Below are positions 16,405 to 26,471 of a stretch of 64,000 nucleotides of DNA, one piece after another (the stretch's first letter is position 1; each line of letters opens with the position of its first letter). Origin of the DNA: Pseudorhizobium xiangyangii. Lineage in GTDB: Bacteria > Pseudomonadota > Alphaproteobacteria > Rhizobiales > Rhizobiaceae. The DNA lies in NCBI RefSeq assembly GCF_020531965.1, contig NZ_JAJAWH010000025.1, positions 1 to 64,000 of the forward strand, in the 5' to 3' direction. The position numbers and the translations under genes were made by a program. The notes beneath the pieces were generated by a model, which saw only the letters and a list, made by a program, of their open reading frames with translations, ran no database searches and was not told the DNA's origin.

Positions 16405-17880
16405 CTACAACTGATTAAGCAAGTCGTAATCTTCTTTATCTTTATATACGGGCATTGTTAGATTAACGGAAGGCTTGGCGGAATTACCTCGAACCCATTC
16501 GTAAACCTGAAGAATCTGCTTGGCCTTTGCATCCCACGTAAAGATCAACCGCGCCCGTGACGCTGCCGCGCAGCTCATGGAAGCCAGGCGTTCGGGTGCA
16601 TTTCCTAAACTGACCAATGCATTTGCGAACCCCTGCACGAGGCTGTGCCGATCGTGAAAGTTCACAGCTATTCCGCATTGAACATCAATGAGTTCCGGCG
16701 GTCCCGCGTAGTCGGCCACTACCGGAACAATGCCAAGCGACATCGCTTCGACCACCACCCCTCCGCCGAATTCTCGCACACTCGGCAGCGCCAGGACATG
16801 ACTGTCGGCGAGAGCATGGGCCAGTCTTTCCTGTGGGATCCAACCCCGGAATTGCACTCGACCCTCAAGTCCATGGGTGCGAACAAGGGCTTCAAGCAAC
16901 GGCCGCTGCGGCCCCTCTCCTATGATCACGATTTCGAGATCGCTGGAATGGTGGCAGCTGGCTACCGCCTCGATCAAGATATCGGCGCCCTTGTAGGGTA
17001 CAAGGCGACCCACAAATGCGATGCGCAAAGGTCCGCTGTCTCGTCGTCTCTGCGTAAATGGAAAGCGGTCAGGCTCGACCGCATTTTCCGGCAACCAGAA
17101 GGATTTTGAGAGGCAGGATTTGGGAAGTTCGTCAAAAGTGGCGCGGGAACCTGCTATAAGTGCCGCCGCCAAGTGACGGGTCGCAGAATAATGAGGCATC
17201 AGCTTGTGCAGGCGCCGCATCGGCGACAACCAATCCAGCTCTTGTCGCCGGACCGACCGGAACGCAGGTGGCCATGCGACACCGCCGTTCATCGGTCCAA
17301 CCACAAAAGGCACATTGATGGACTTGAGCTTTTTGGCGATGGCGCTCTGACTCGTCGGGCTGACAGGCGTGACACGATGGACAAGACTGAATTCACCCTC
17401 GGTCAGACGGCCCTTCAACACTCGCCATAGTTGCTTTTCAAAGCTGTAATAGGCGATCGAAGATAGGGCCGTAACCGCCGTCCACCCCTTGTTGTCCCCG
17501 CCCCTCAGGACCTCGCCAATGCGATGCAGGCGTGAAGCCTGGCGCTCATTGTCAATGGCTATGAAATCGATCTCCTCCCGAAGGCCTGCCCGAAGGAATG
17601 CCTCGCGGTTTCTGATCTGTGTCGCCACCAGAGCTCCGGTGTGGCGCGCAATAGCCCTTGTCAGATTCCAGCCTACGAGTGGGACGCTTGTCCATTCCGG
17701 GTTGGCCGCTTCAGCAATCAAGAGCGGGCGCACGGTTCCCGGATTCCGCTTTGTCGTACCGGAGACGCTGCCGTCAAACCACGGCGGCAACGATCCGGCA
17801 GAGGGATCAACCTCGGTTTTTGCGACCTTCGTCACGACTGCACACTCGCCCCTCTGCATGACCTGCACCAGGACACGCAT
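16405..17880 (-). CDS. GT4-family glycosyltransferase
   Basis: A 491-residue GT-B fold enzyme that would transfer a sugar from a nucleotide donor to the lipid-linked repeat unit at the cytoplasmic face. The C-terminal half carries the GT4 hallmarks IAFVGRLVPYKGADILIEAV, IIGEGPQRPLLEALV, VQFRGWIPQERL, and the donor-binding Glu region PSVREFGGGVVVEAMSLG. The N-terminal ~40 residues before GTVRPLLIAEAANPEW are poorly conserved, so the true start may be internal (for example 17859). It lies 198 bp after the flippase gene on the same strand. Confidence 0.85.
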   Translation of the reverse strand: MRVLVQVMQRGECAVVTKVAKTEVDPSAGSLPPWFDGSVSGTTKRNPGTVRPLLIAEAANPEWTSVPLVGWNLTRAIARHTGALVATQIRNREAFLRAGLREEIDFIAIDNERQASRLHRIGEVLRGGDNKGWTAVTALSSIAYYSFEKQLWRVLKGRLTEGEFSLVHRVTPVSPTSQSAIAKKLKSINVPFVVGPMNGGVAWPPAFRSVRRQELDWLSPMRRLHKLMPHYSATRHLAAALIAGSRATFDELPKSCLSKSFWLPENAVEPDRFPFTQRRRDSGPLRIAFVGRLVPYKGADILIEAVASCHHSSDLEIVIIGEGPQRPLLEALVRTHGLEGRVQFRGWIPQERLAHALADSHVLALPSVREFGGGVVVEAMSLGIVPVVADYAGPPELIDVQCGIAVNFHDRHSLVQGFANALVSLGNAPERLASMSCAAASRARLIFTWDAKAKQILQVYEWVRGNSAKPSVNLTMPVYKDKEDYDLLNQL

Positions 17881-18078
17881 CCCAAAGACCTAACAATTCA
17901 GTTAGAGATGAAGCATCCATCGCCAAACAGACTGTTTTGGCGGCGCATACGACCCTTTACCCACTGTCGATCGTAAGAGCGGTCACGCCTAATTAGCAAT
18001 CTAGCAGAAGCGGCAAGGCACTACGCCCATCGGGGTAGGCCATCTACCCCCATCAGCATTATGAATAGGATGACAGGA

Positions 18079-19554
18079 TCACGACTGCATGAGTGCAAGC
18101 AGCCAGGCAAACGTTTGACCTCCCAGGAAACCGAGGGGCCAGGCCAGAAGGAGTGCCAGTTCCAGGCGCAACGAGTTGAGACCATGGCGGGCATGGAAGT
18201 AAAACAGTAGCAGCGCGCCGGGTAGACCATGGAGCGCGACGGCCCAGATGGCGCCATCAAAACCGAACAAATAGTAACCAAGGGGCAGAACAGTGAAGAT
18301 AGAGATAGTCCGCACCAGGTTCAGCAACGTGAGGTGACCGGGCTTGCCAATAGCCAGGTAGACACTCGCCAGCAGTCCATAGCGCGCAAGCAGCAAGCTG
18401 AATGAAAGAATTTTCAGCATCTCGACGGCCCCCGCATATCGGGAGTCGTAAAGGAACGCGATAATGGCTTCGGCCGCCGCATAGGTCGCTCCTGCCGCGG
18501 CGACAAACGTAACGTCGAAGGGAATCCGGAGTTTACTGAAGACGGAAGGAAGGCGGTCAGGATCGTCGCGGTACACCTTGCTGAGCGCGGGCATTGCCAC
18601 GGACGAAAACAAGCGGCTACCAGCGCCCTCCAGCATGGCAACAAGATTAAACGCCAGGATGTAGAGGCCAAGCATCATCGGGGTTGTCCATCCCGCGAGG
18701 AGCAGCCTGTCGCCATTTGCGGCAAGCACGGTAAAGGAAGACGACAAGAGCACCCATTTGCCGAAACGTACCAAGTCTTTCAGCGCCGTTGGATCGAGCG
18801 CAAACCTGTTGCCAGGCCCGGGAAGCCAGACAAAGCTTAAAATTGTAGACACGACGGCTGAACAGATGGCCGCAATTACAAAAGACCAGATGGAGCGGGT
18901 CTGCCACGCCAGCACAACCGCAACGGCCACACCGACTATCTGAGCCGCTAGTTCAATGGCGGTGACACGCGACAATGTGAGATCGCGATACGCGGTAATG
19001 ATTTTCGCCGACTGCAATCCGGTAATAACGGTCGTGATTGAGATGCCAGCGATGACGGCCGGAAGGACCGGATCCGAGTAAACAGATCCGGCAGGGAACA
19101 TTCCATGGCGGTTGGCGATCTCCAGGAATACTGCCGCAACGAGACAAACGAGGCATATCCACAATCCGTGGATGAACTGCAACGTCCATGCGGTATCGAG
19201 ATAATCCTTCTGGCCGCCCATCGGGCTCTGTATCGCTGCTGGGCGCAGTCCGACGTCCGAAAGCATCGCGACGGACACCTGAACCATCGTGGCGATCGCC
19301 ATTATGCCAAACATCTCAGGCACCAGAAGGCGCGTCAAAATCAGGCTACTCGCTATCCTGAGGAATTGCACGGCGACATAACCGCCCAACGTCCAACCCG
19401 CCGCCTGCAATATAGCAGTACGGAAGCGGCGCACCGGCACCTCGTTCTGGCTCTGCTTCTCATCGTCACGCAGTGACGTGATCGCTTTGCGAGGCATCAA
19501 TGCAGCTCGCGTTGCAAGTGCGTTGCGCCGCGTCAGAAAACTGGCCACTACCAC
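18079..19554 (-). CDS. Wzx-type oligosaccharide flippase
   Basis: A 491-residue integral membrane protein of the MOP exporter superfamily, expected to flip the undecaprenyl-linked repeat unit to the periplasm. After a ~45-residue basic cytoplasmic N-terminus it has about twelve to fourteen hydrophobic segments, including GYVAVQFLRIASSLILTRLL and PEMFGIMAIATMVQVSVAML, the usual N-terminal polysaccharide-synthesis signature region. The start is GTG with AAGGGGGG nine bases upstream. It lies 82 bp after the PKS stop on the same strand, so PKS and flippase may share a transcript. Confidence 0.88.
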   Translation of the reverse strand: MVVASFLTRRNALATRAALMPRKAITSLRDDEKQSQNEVPVRRFRTAILQAAGWTLGGYVAVQFLRIASSLILTRLLVPEMFGIMAIATMVQVSVAMLSDVGLRPAAIQSPMGGQKDYLDTAWTLQFIHGLWICLVCLVAAVFLEIANRHGMFPAGSVYSDPVLPAVIAGISITTVITGLQSAKIITAYRDLTLSRVTAIELAAQIVGVAVAVVLAWQTRSIWSFVIAAICSAVVSTILSFVWLPGPGNRFALDPTALKDLVRFGKWVLLSSSFTVLAANGDRLLLAGWTTPMMLGLYILAFNLVAMLEGAGSRLFSSVAMPALSKVYRDDPDRLPSVFSKLRIPFDVTFVAAAGATYAAAEAIIAFLYDSRYAGAVEMLKILSFSLLLARYGLLASVYLAIGKPGHLTLLNLVRTISIFTVLPLGYYLFGFDGAIWAVALHGLPGALLLFYFHARHGLNSLRLELALLLAWPLGFLGGQTFAWLLALMQS

Positions 19555-19636
19555 TCTGGAAGCCCCCCTTTAGTTTCGGTTGCTGTCGCTGACGTTTTTC
19601 GAAATTGTTGACCGCGCCACGAGCCGGCGCCGCCAA

Positions 19637-22600
19637 TCATTGGGCCGCCTCGAGCATTCTTGAATGCGAAGGCAATGGTTTTGTCTCATGCGGATTATCC
19701 TGATCGTGCTGAGACCTCTCGCACGCATCGAGCAACAGCCGACGCAACCTGTCGGCGAGCACTCGAACAAAAGGATCAAGCATCATGCTGTCATGGTCGC
19801 CGGGAACCTCAAAAACCAACAAGCGGGACACAGCTGGCCCCCAGCCATTGTCGGCAAGGAGAATATTGCGGCCCTCCTGCAGGAGACGTCCTCCCGGCAA
19901 CCGGTAAAATACGTCCAGCTTTGGCCTGAAAAGGGTCACCAGGCCCGAGTAGGGTTTGACTTCGTACACACTGGCGGCTTCTCGGAAGGCCATTTCGAGT
20001 TTGACGCTATTGAAGTTTTCCGACTCGTGCGCTGAGGCCAAGGCTGAATTTTTCATCCGTTTGCCCGCGATGACGACTTGGTGATCACGCCACCATTTCG
20101 ACAGGTAAGAGACCTTGTGCCGCCTGATATCCTGAAGCTTCATACGCACGCGGTCACTGGTCGACAAAGCCGGCTGCCGGGGTAAAGGCGTGTCGAAAAG
20201 TGCAAGATGGGCGACCACATCACCGTTCCCCACGAGTTGGCGCGCCATTTCCAAAGCAGTTATGCCCCCTCCCGAGTACCCTGCAAGAAGGTAAGGGCCT
20301 TCAGGTTGAACGGCTTTGATGGCGTCGATGTAATCGCGTGCCATGTCCTCGAATTTGCGGTGCGGCTCCTGCTCACCATAAAGACCCCGCGCCTGCAAGC
20401 CATAGACTGGACGGTCTCGGCCAATGGCCAACGCCACGTGCCGCAGGTTCAAGATATTCCCGAACATGCCTGCACAGATAAACAGAGGCGTTGCTGGTTG
20501 GGATGCAGATGGACCAGGTGCCATCGGAACAAGGTGGATGCTGTCCCCGGCGACTGTCGTACGCGACACCGGGGACGCGTCTTCAGGCGTCGCCGCAGTG
20601 ACGTCCACCAGCTCGGCAATCTTGCTCGCACAGAGGGCAATCGTCGGGCGCTCGAAAAGCGTCGAAATCGGCAAATCTGCGCCAAACTCATTCTTGATCA
20701 TCCGGAACAGGCGCACCGCGATTAGAGAGTGGCCTCCAAGGTCAAAGAAATTGTCGTTGACACCAATTCGTTCGACGCCAATCAGTTTCTGCCAATGTTC
20801 GGCAAGGGTCTCCTCGATCCGATTTGTGGGCGCCACATAATCGTTTTCAAGATCCGGCCTTTCAAACCCATCGCCCACACCTTCAGTTCTGTTAATCGGC
20901 TCATCAACGAAATGCGCAAGCGTTTCAAGGTCAATGGAACTGACGATGACCTCGGGAAGCGACGTGACAAGGGCTCGTTCGAGAGCCTCCAAACCTTCCG
21001 CCGGCCTGATGCCATTTGCCACCTGCAGGCTGAGCCTTTGCAATGCGGGCGACATCGCCGCCCGTTCTGACCCCGGCGATGTCTCCGCGGGCAGGTTCTG
21101 GCCCGTCGTCTGCTCCAAGGCCTTTTCCATCCGGTGCATCACAAACCGCTTGATTTCGACGACAACTTCGCCCGCCGGGTCGGTGATCGTCACATCGAAT
21201 GCCGCAAATCCATCGCCAAGGTCAGAATTGTCGGCGATCCTGGCCCAGCTCACGATGGTGGCAGGCAGCGGCTTGCGGATTACCACCTCGCCATAATTGG
21301 TCGGCACCCACAGCGATCTACCATCGTCATCGCTGAGAACCAGCTCGAGAGCAAAGCCTGTTGCAATGTCGAGAAGCGCGGGATGCATCTTGTAGAGCGA
21401 TAGATCGCCTGCGAATACTGTCGAGAGACGAAGATCCGCAATCGCCTGGACCTCCCCTACGGCTTTCGCACGCAGAATGGACCATCGCTCCCCAAATCTT
21501 AAACGGTCCTGCTGGAACGACGGTAGCGTCTCGTTGCCCGTTGCGGAACTGCGGGCAGGAAGGGCGCCACGAACGGTATCAAGGTCAAGTCGCGCAATGT
21601 CGATCCGAGCGTTGGCGGATATGCTCGCTTTCGCGTGGATCACCAGACGGTCGTCACCTTCGCCTGGTTCTTTGGAGGCGATGCATGCATCGAATCCGCC
21701 ATTTCTCGGCTCCAGACGCAACCTCAGCAACCTCGACCGATCATCCTCGACCACAAGCGGCCGTATGAAGGAAAGGTCTTTGATACGGACATCTTGCCCG
21801 AGGCCGTACTCTTGAAGGGCCTGAACCAGCATCTCCAGATAGGCGGCTCCTGGAAACACAGCGCTTCCCGAGAGCATCCGGTGCTCGTCCAAGATCCAGT
21901 GCGACCGGGTGGAGAGTGATACTTCAAGCCACAGATTGCCTTCCTGGCATTCGATCCACCTTTCAAAGAAGGGACCAGCCGCAGAATGACTTCCATCTGA
22001 TGCCGTTGTCGTACGTGCACCGACAGCTCGTGCGGCGAGCCCCACCTCGTTCCAAACACCCCAGTGAATGGAAATGACTCGCCTTCCCTTCCTGCGGGCC
22101 GCTTGTGCATAGCTGTTGAGATAGGCATTGCCGGCGAGGTAATCGGTCTGGCCGGCGCGCGCGATGTCTGTGCTGGTTGACGAAAACAGTGCGAGAAAAT
22201 CGATATCGAGAGTCTTCAAGACGCCATCGAGGACTCTCAGTCCTGCGACCTTGGGGGCCAAGACCCGTTCGATATCGTGATGGTCTTTCGTCTGCAACAG
22301 TCCATCGTCCAGAGCACCGGCACTGTGGAACACCCCATGGATTTCGCCAAATCTCGCTCGTGCCGCAGCGACAGCTTCGGCCATCTGCTCGCTGTTTGTC
22401 ACGTCCGCTGACAGATAAAGGACTTCGGCGCCCTTATCTTCCAGCTGCTCGACCGCCGCCATGGCACGCCTCACCCGTGGCCTGATCAGGGTGCGGTTGA
22501 CGAGATGCCACTCATCACGCGGCTGCAAGACGGGGCGTGCGAGAATCGCCAGCTTGGCTGCATATTTTTCTGCAAGCTCCGCTGCCAGGGCCAGCGCGAT

Positions 22601-25600
22601 TTCGCTTAGCCCACCTGCAAACAGGTAGACACCCTTGTGCCGGAAAACGGCAGCGTCCGGTGCACCCGGCAATAGCGGAAGGCGATCGTATCCATGCCGG
22701 AACCGGCGACTGTTGCGCCAGGCAACCACTTCACTTGCCGGGCGGGAATGGACCTCCTCCCAAAGCTCCTCCAGCACAGCCCATCGCCGCCTTCCAGCCT
22801 CATCCGAGGCTTGTCCCCGCCGACCGATGCTGAACAGCCGCCCGGCTGGTGCCGCCGGATTCTCGATACGAAGGTCGAGATCGACCACCTTTATTGAGAG
22901 ACCCGCCAGCTCCTTAGGTGCTACCAAGGCGGGGCCGAGCACCAATGCCTTGTCCGGATTGGGCGCATCATCCTCATTCACCTGCTGCATACCGGATGTG
23001 ACAACAGTGATTGACAGTTCACGCTCGAGAGAAAGGTCAGCCCAGGCCTGAACAAGATGGGTGAGGCTGTAGAACCCTTGCTCCTCATGCTGATGAACAC
23101 TGTTCGAGCCTGGTCTCACGTGTTCCTTTTCATCGGCCAGCCACATATGGACGATACGCGACGGCAGGGCGTCCCGCTGCTGCAGGTCTCCCAGCAACGC
23201 CACGTATCCCTGTTTACCAAGCTCGGCGCACAGGACGTAGGCATCATCTCCCCGAGAGCGGAAATTATCGCCGCGGTGGACGGTGATGACACGATGCCCC
23301 TTCGTCCTTAACCGGGCAACCAGCGTTGCACCGAGACCATCATCATCGACGAAGACTAACCATGTCGACGGCTGATCCTCTGCGTCTGGGTGATAATCTG
23401 GCCAGGACCTCGCCCAAGCAGGTCGGTATCCCCAGGTATCAAGGTCCGTCTGCTTGGTCAGCACAGGGCGGCGTCCGCGGTTACCCAGATCCTTGCTCGG
23501 CTCGATGAAATAACGCTTGTGTTGGAAAGGGTAGCTCGGCAAGGCTATCCGCTGCGCGGAGGACTGCTCAACCAATGCGCCTAAATCAACATCCAGCCCG
23601 ATGGCGAATGCTCGTCCCACTGCTGCCATGAAGTGATCCCGGTCATCGACACCTGCACTGGCGTGAGGCAAGCTGTTGATGATGCGCCCTGCGGCAATCG
23701 TTCCTTGCCCCTTGGCAAGCGAAGACAGGACACGACCGGGCCCAACCTCAACAAAGACAAGCGATGGATCGCCGGCAATGGCGGCAAGACCATCAGAAAA
23801 CCGGACCGTCTTTCGCAAATGGTCTGTCCAGTAAGCTGGGTCGGTCGCCTCTCCGGCAGTCAGTGGTGAGCCGGTAAGGTTAGAAATGATCGGGATTTTC
23901 GGCGGGCTGAGAACCAGGCCGGCGACGAATGCTTTGAACGGGTCCAGCACCTCATCGAGAAGGCGCGAGTGGGCCGCGATATCGATTGGAATGCGCGTTG
24001 CTTCAACGCCCTTATCCGCCAGTTCCTGACGGAACGCTTCCAGATCCCGATTGCTGCCGGATACCACGCATAGTGAGGGAGCGTTGACGCAGGCGAGATC
24101 GAGACTGGCCGGCAACAGTTCCATGAGCGACCGCTCGTCCAGTGAAACACTCAACATTCCACTCAATGGCACTGTTTCAAAAAGCTCTCCCCGCCGCCGC
24201 ACCAGACAAACCGCGTCGCGGAACGACATGACGCCCGATACGCAGGCAGCCGCATACTCTCCCATGGAATGCCCGATCATGGCCTTCGGCTGCACACCGC
24301 GTGCACTCCAGAGACGGGCAAGAGCAATCTCGACAATAAGGATCGCCGGTAGTTGAACCGATGGCCTCAGAAAATGGTTGGCCGCATCGGCGCAGGTATC
24401 ATCCAGCCAAGCGGTGCGGATTTCGGCACCAACTGCCGCCGGCAAGTAGGATAATCCTTCTTCGACCGCGGCGCGAAAAATGGGCTCGCGTGTGGCGAGC
24501 TGTTTTGCCATTCCAGGATACTGGACGCCCCCACCGGGGAACATGAACACGCATCCGCTGGCTTTTTCCAGGCTCGTCTGGAACATCGCATGGGCATCAC
24601 GATCGGTGAGCGCGTCGAGTGCGGTCTGCCGGCCCCTGACCGGCAGAACCATCCACTCATTGAAGCGCTTGCGGCCCTTGAACAACGTGTAGGCCACATC
24701 CTGCAAAGGGACATCAGGGTTGGCCCCGAGCCAGTCCTTTAGACGGTCCGCCGCTGCATCCAACGCCTTACGGTTGCGCGCGGACAATAGTAGCAGGAGT
24801 GGATCGGCGCCCTCTTCGTCAGTAGCAGCTGAATCTGAGGTGCGATAACGCTGTGGCGCTTCCTCGACCACAGCATGGGCATTGGTGCCACCGACACCGA
24901 GAGAATTGACGGCTGCTCGACGCGGGCCGTTATGGGCTGGCCAAGTCAGCAGACGGTCCACGACCTTAAAGGGGCTATTTGCGAAATCGATAGACGGGTT
25001 AGGCCGTTCGAAGCCGAGGGTCGGTGGAATTTCACCGTGCTTGACGGCGAGTGCCGCCTTGATCAGCCCGACCACGCCGGCGGCCGTGTCAAGGTGGCCG
25101 ATATTGGATTTCACCGAGCCGACATAGCAAAAGCCGGTGCGATCGGTACTTTGGCGAAAGGCCTTGCTTAACGCTTCAATCTCGATCGGATCGCCAAGAT
25201 AGGTGCCTGTGCCATGGCATTCCACATAGCCAATGGAATCAGCGCTGACGTCCGCAATCGCTTGTGCTTCCACGATTGCCTCGGCTTGGCCATCAACACT
25301 GGGGGCTAGGTAGCCCGACTTGCTGCCGCCATCGTTGTTGATGGCTGTGCCTTTTATGACCGCATGAATGATGTCGCCGTCGCGCAGCGCGTCATCCAGT
25401 CGTCGAAGCACCACGACCCCTGTTCCGCTGCCAAAAACCGTGCCTGCTGCACGATGGTCAAATGGCCGGCAATGGCCATCCGGGGAGAGGATTTCGCCTG
25501 GATTGAAAACATAGCCGCGACGGTGCGGAAGCTCTATCGTCACTCCGCCGGCGATCACCATGTCAGATTCGCCGCTCAGCAAGCTTTGGACGGCATAGTG

Positions 25601-26173
25601 AACTGCAACCAGCGACGTCGAACAGGCCGTTTGGACGTTGACGCTCGGCCCGCGGAGGTCAAACAGATACGAGGCGCGCGTCGAAAGGAAATCCTTGTCA
25701 TTGCCGGTGTGACGCAGCAGAAACATCCCCACTTCGTCTACCAGGCTCCGATTGCTGCAGACATTGAAGTAGAAATAGGTCCCCATGCCGCAGCCAGCGA
25801 ATACGCCGACCGGCGCAGAGGACGCCGAGGGGACTTTCCCCGCATTCTCGAGAGCTTCCCAAGCGCATTCAAGGAACTGCCGATGTTGCGGATCCATGAT
25901 CGCCGCTTCTTTAGGCGACAGACCAAAGAATTCCGCGTCGAACAACTCCATATCGGGAAGGTCTGCTGCTCGTGGCACATACCGGGGATCGTGTAACCGC
26001 CCAGGGTCCTCGCCATTCGCCATGAGCTCTTCTTGCGAAAGGCTGCGGACGCCCTCTACCCCATTGCGCAAATTGCTCCAGAACTCATCAAGATTGCGAG
26101 CACCCGGCACTCGAAGCGCCATGCCAACAATCGCGATGTCATTGGCACCAACCTGATACTTTGCATCAAGCAT
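19637..26173 (-). CDS. type I polyketide synthase, KS-AT-KR-DH-ACP-TE
   Basis: A single-module modular PKS of 2178 residues. Domains in order: ketosynthase (about 12-430; Cys184 in QTACSTS, then ECHGTGT and NIGHLDTAAG); acyltransferase (about 545-850; Ser636 in GHSMGEY, with AAHS where extender choice is usually read); KR structural plus catalytic parts (about 930-1385; the Ser/Tyr/Asn set in SSTS and DYLAGNAYL, but the cofactor loop reads AGGLSEIA); dehydratase (about 1400-1700; DEHRMLSGSAVFPG and HPALLD); carrier protein (Ser near 1815 in LGGHSL); thioesterase (about 1880-2140; GYSGGG and GDHDSM). DH after KR is not the usual order. The start at 26173 has GGGAG upstream and leaves the short lead MLDAKYQVGANDIAIVG. 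It is divergent from the NRPS. With a terminal TE it is probably the last module of the line. Confidence 0.93.
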   Translation of the reverse strand: MLDAKYQVGANDIAIVGMALRVPGARNLDEFWSNLRNGVEGVRSLSQEELMANGEDPGRLHDPRYVPRAADLPDMELFDAEFFGLSPKEAAIMDPQHRQFLECAWEALENAGKVPSASSAPVGVFAGCGMGTYFYFNVCSNRSLVDEVGMFLLRHTGNDKDFLSTRASYLFDLRGPSVNVQTACSTSLVAVHYAVQSLLSGESDMVIAGGVTIELPHRRGYVFNPGEILSPDGHCRPFDHRAAGTVFGSGTGVVVLRRLDDALRDGDIIHAVIKGTAINNDGGSKSGYLAPSVDGQAEAIVEAQAIADVSADSIGYVECHGTGTYLGDPIEIEALSKAFRQSTDRTGFCYVGSVKSNIGHLDTAAGVVGLIKAALAVKHGEIPPTLGFERPNPSIDFANSPFKVVDRLLTWPAHNGPRRAAVNSLGVGGTNAHAVVEEAPQRYRTSDSAATDEEGADPLLLLLSARNRKALDAAADRLKDWLGANPDVPLQDVAYTLFKGRKRFNEWMVLPVRGRQTALDALTDRDAHAMFQTSLEKASGCVFMFPGGGVQYPGMAKQLATREPIFRAAVEEGLSYLPAAVGAEIRTAWLDDTCADAANHFLRPSVQLPAILIVEIALARLWSARGVQPKAMIGHSMGEYAAACVSGVMSFRDAVCLVRRRGELFETVPLSGMLSVSLDERSLMELLPASLDLACVNAPSLCVVSGSNRDLEAFRQELADKGVEATRIPIDIAAHSRLLDEVLDPFKAFVAGLVLSPPKIPIISNLTGSPLTAGEATDPAYWTDHLRKTVRFSDGLAAIAGDPSLVFVEVGPGRVLSSLAKGQGTIAAGRIINSLPHASAGVDDRDHFMAAVGRAFAIGLDVDLGALVEQSSAQRIALPSYPFQHKRYFIEPSKDLGNRGRRPVLTKQTDLDTWGYRPAWARSWPDYHPDAEDQPSTWLVFVDDDGLGATLVARLRTKGHRVITVHRGDNFRSRGDDAYVLCAELGKQGYVALLGDLQQRDALPSRIVHMWLADEKEHVRPGSNSVHQHEEQGFYSLTHLVQAWADLSLERELSITVVTSGMQQVNEDDAPNPDKALVLGPALVAPKELAGLSIKVVDLDLRIENPAAPAGRLFSIGRRGQASDEAGRRRWAVLEELWEEVHSRPASEVVAWRNSRRFRHGYDRLPLLPGAPDAAVFRHKGVYLFAGGLSEIALALAAELAEKYAAKLAILARPVLQPRDEWHLVNRTLIRPRVRRAMAAVEQLEDKGAEVLYLSADVTNSEQMAEAVAAARARFGEIHGVFHSAGALDDGLLQTKDHHDIERVLAPKVAGLRVLDGVLKTLDIDFLALFSSTSTDIARAGQTDYLAGNAYLNSYAQAARRKGRRVISIHWGVWNEVGLAARAVGARTTTASDGSHSAAGPFFERWIECQEGNLWLEVSLSTRSHWILDEHRMLSGSAVFPGAAYLEMLVQALQEYGLGQDVRIKDLSFIRPLVVEDDRSRLLRLRLEPRNGGFDACIASKEPGEGDDRLVIHAKASISANARIDIARLDLDTVRGALPARSSATGNETLPSFQQDRLRFGERWSILRAKAVGEVQAIADLRLSTVFAGDLSLYKMHPALLDIATGFALELVLSDDDGRSLWVPTNYGEVVIRKPLPATIVSWARIADNSDLGDGFAAFDVTITDPAGEVVVEIKRFVMHRMEKALEQTTGQNLPAETSPGSERAAMSPALQRLSLQVANGIRPAEGLEALERALVTSLPEVIVSSIDLETLAHFVDEPINRTEGVGDGFERPDLENDYVAPTNRIEETLAEHWQKLIGVERIGVNDNFFDLGGHSLIAVRLFRMIKNEFGADLPISTLFERPTIALCASKIAELVDVTAATPEDASPVSRTTVAGDSIHLVPMAPGPSASQPATPLFICAGMFGNILNLRHVALAIGRDRPVYGLQARGLYGEQEPHRKFEDMARDYIDAIKAVQPEGPYLLAGYSGGGITALEMARQLVGNGDVVAHLALFDTPLPRQPALSTSDRVRMKLQDIRRHKVSYLSKWWRDHQVVIAGKRMKNSALASAHESENFNSVKLEMAFREAASVYEVKPYSGLVTLFRPKLDVFYRLPGGRLLQEGRNILLADNGWGPAVSRLLVFEVPGDHDSMMLDPFVRVLADRLRRLLLDACERSQHDQDNPHETKPLPSHSRMLEAAQ

Positions 26174-26471
26174 TATCCCCGTCTCCCGTCGTCTGGACGT
26201 CTCGCGGTCATCTCCTGCCATGTGTGAAGGGTGCTCATCCTGCACAGGCGGCGCGCCGGTGTCGTCTTCGCCATTTCGCGCGACCGATCTGGGATGCGCA
26301 ATTACGCCTTTCGGGGACGACACTATCCCAATGACCGATACAACAGTTTGCACCTGTCTTTGGATGTAGCTCTTCTGCACCCTATGGCTGCGGGTACGCA
26401 TGTTGATCTTTGTCCCTGCCGCCGTTTGTATCGATGGCTTGGATACCGGGTGTCAGAGGGGACCGAGGGAC
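26174..26471. promoter_or_regulatory. divergent promoter region between PKS and NRPS
   Basis: 298 bp separating the two megasynthase genes; it must drive both. The open frames running into it from both sides (the PKS frame to 26401, the NRPS frame from 26400) lack domain homology here. No clear palindrome or sigma70 pair was recognised by eye. A shared region would allow coordinated control of the two genes. Confidence 0.5.
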
